Below, in pieces: positions 63,110 to 64,000 of a DNA stretch of 64,000 nucleotides. The stretch comes from an uncultured Nioella sp. (GTDB taxonomy: Bacteria > Pseudomonadota > Alphaproteobacteria > Rhodobacterales > Rhodobacteraceae), in the NCBI GenBank assembly GCA_947495575.1, contig CANLZL010000001.1:952869-1016868 (forward strand), written 5' to 3'. The notes under the pieces are model-generated. The model did no database searches, was not told the origin of the DNA, and worked only from the letters and a program-made list of their open reading frames with translations. The translations under genes were made by a program, and so were the position numbers. Each line of letters starts with the position of its first letter. Position 1 is the stretch's first letter.

Positions 63110-63612
63110 ATATTCGCCCTGCCAAACCCGCTGATCTGCCCGCCATTTGCGCCATTCACATAACCAATTGGCAGGACGGCTATCGGGGCATTCTGAGCGA
63201 TGTCTTCCTGACCGACTCCATTGCACCTGCCATGCAGGCAAAATGGAGCGAAGCGAGGCTGACCCGCGATATTGTCCTGGTGGCGGAACAAGCGGGTGAG
63301 GTGCTGGGGTTCGTCGCTCTGGAGCGCGGGCGCGACGACATTTATCTCGACAATCTTCATGTCTCAGCCAAGGCGCAGGGGCGGGCCATCGGAAAAATCT
63401 TGATGCGTGCAGGCCTGGCGGCGCTGGAGGATGATGCGCCGCGCAAGCTCTGGCTGAAGGTGCTGAAGGGAAATCGCGGCGCGCTGCAGTTTTATGAGCG
63501 GTTGGGCGGTGAGGTTTCTGCACCCTTTGAAGAAGTGCTGATGGGCCAGCCCGTGACCTCCTACAAGATTACATGGGCCGATCACAACCGATTGGCAGAG
63601 GCCATCGGATAG
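63106..63612 (+). CDS. GNAT family N-acetyltransferase
   Basis: 168 residues. The acetyl-CoA loop QGRAIGKILMRAGL (about residues 91-104) and the C-terminal NRGALQFYERLGGE are typical of GNAT enzymes. Substrate unknown. Translationally coupled to the pirin gene (ATGA). Confidence 0.88.
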   Translation: MNIRPAKPADLPAICAIHITNWQDGYRGILSDVFLTDSIAPAMQAKWSEARLTRDIVLVAEQAGEVLGFVALERGRDDIYLDNLHVSAKAQGRAIGKILMRAGLAALEDDAPRKLWLKVLKGNRGALQFYERLGGEVSAPFEEVLMGQPVTSYKITWADHNRLAEAIG

Positions 63613-63706
63613 AGTGATGTGGATACGGTCCCTGCCCAGACCGGAGTGATCTCAGGTCATGCCAAAAGAAAATTTCCACATGGGCAATTTTGCACGAAAT
63701 GGCCGC

Positions 63707-63735
63707 TTGACGGCAGCGCAGAGGCACCCTAGAAC
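63707..63735 (+). promoter_or_regulatory. promoter of the tRNA-Asp pair
   Basis: TTGACG (63707-63712), 17 bases, TAGAAC (63730-63735). It predicts a start near 63742, about 38 bases before the first tRNA. Confidence 0.6.
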
Positions 63736-63779
63736 CGCCGTCACGCCAGAGAGGTTTGCGCTTTGATGGCTCGCAGCGG

Positions 63780-63856
63780 GCGGTTGTAGCTCAGTTGGTT
63801 AGAGTGCCGGCCTGTCACGCCGGAGGTCGCGGGTTCGAGCCCCGTCAACCGCGCCA
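63780..63856 (+). tRNA. tRNA-Asp (anticodon GTC), first copy
   Basis: 77 bases with encoded CCA. Acceptor GCGGTTG pairs with CAACCGC; anticodon stem CCGGC/GCCGG with loop CTGTCAC, anticodon GTC; T arm GGTTCGAGC. Confidence 0.98.
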
Positions 63857-63923
63857 CCGCTGCCGAACGCCCCGAATTTGAGGGCAGGGTCTCTGGCCCG
63901 ATTCATAGCCGAAAGGCATCTGC

Positions 63924-64000
63924 GCGGTTGTAGCTCAGTTGGTTAGAGTGCCGGCCTGTCACGCCGGAGGTCGCGGGTTCGAGCCCCGTCAACCGCGCCA
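63924..64000 (+). tRNA. tRNA-Asp (anticodon GTC), second copy
   Basis: Identical over all 77 bases to the copy at 63780, 67 bases downstream. It ends with CCA at the last base of the window and is probably co-transcribed with the first copy. Confidence 0.98.

Overview
The window reads as chromosomal DNA of an alphaproteobacterium, most likely a Rhodobacterales member of the Roseobacter group. Pointers are the heterotetrameric sarcosine oxidase operon (soxB-D-A-G), the split ccmF-ccmH / DUF1289-ruvX-ccmI layout, an IalB-family protein, purL-bolA-grxD, a large fused indolepyruvate ferredoxin oxidoreductase, and small RNAs carrying a CCUCCC anti-Shine-Dalgarno motif. No phage, transposon, plasmid or CRISPR signature was seen; nearly all of it is ordinary, densely coded core chromosome.

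Layout: 1-6.8 kb holds a short-chain dehydrogenase, a divergent pair of cell-wall enzymes (DUF882/MepK-like hydrolase and YcbB-type L,D-transpeptidase), then lpxD with a dedicated acyl carrier protein and ketoacyl synthase, and ialB. 6.8-7.3 kb is a gene-free stretch with one strong and one weaker small-RNA candidate. 7.3-14.4 kb has a HerA-like ATPase and cytochrome c maturation genes ccmF, ccmH and ccmI around an enoyl-CoA hydratase, DUF1289 and ruvX. 14.5-19.9 kb is the sarcosine oxidase operon, followed by iron superoxide dismutase and a secreted two-LCCL protein. 22.3-28.5 kb has tryptophanase, a LOG protein, a LysM protein and an Atm1-like exporter. 28.8-34 kb is an RND efflux pump with its adaptor. 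34.3-38.9 kb is the yfgM-bamB-der block plus an SDR. 39-42.6 kb is purL-bolA-grxD and a DUF6151 gene. 42.7-47.3 kb has a second CCUCCC small RNA, a LysR regulator and the divergent indolepyruvate ferredoxin oxidoreductase.

47.5-51.2 kb carries tusA, ccdA and a translationally coupled membrane hydrolase-cytochrome P450 pair. 51.3-54.7 kb is a minus-strand run: tpiA, a TfoX-like gene, an A-type Fe-S carrier, DUF3307, a SatD-like regulator and a SufT-like protein. 54.8-61.8 kb has tgt, a small secreted protein, lon, a 69-residue membrane peptide, a polysaccharide deacetylase, an HU-like protein and a histidine phosphatase. The end holds tRNA-Val, pirin, a GNAT acetyltransferase and two identical tRNA-Asp genes.

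Themes: cytochrome c maturation (ccmF/H/I, ccdA), Fe-S and thiol metabolism (A-type carrier, SufT, grxD/bolA, Atm1, tusA), envelope building (LpxD/ACP/KAS, MepK/Ldt, BamB, RND) and amino-compound catabolism (sarcosine oxidase, tryptophanase, indolepyruvate oxidoreductase). The least explained items are the paired CCUCCC small RNAs, the SatD protein whose N-terminal part carries class III nucleotidyl cyclase-like motifs fused to a DNA-binding helix next to the DUF3307 membrane protein, the duplicated-module LCCL protein, and a GC-rich structured intergenic region at 28.62-28.75 kb.
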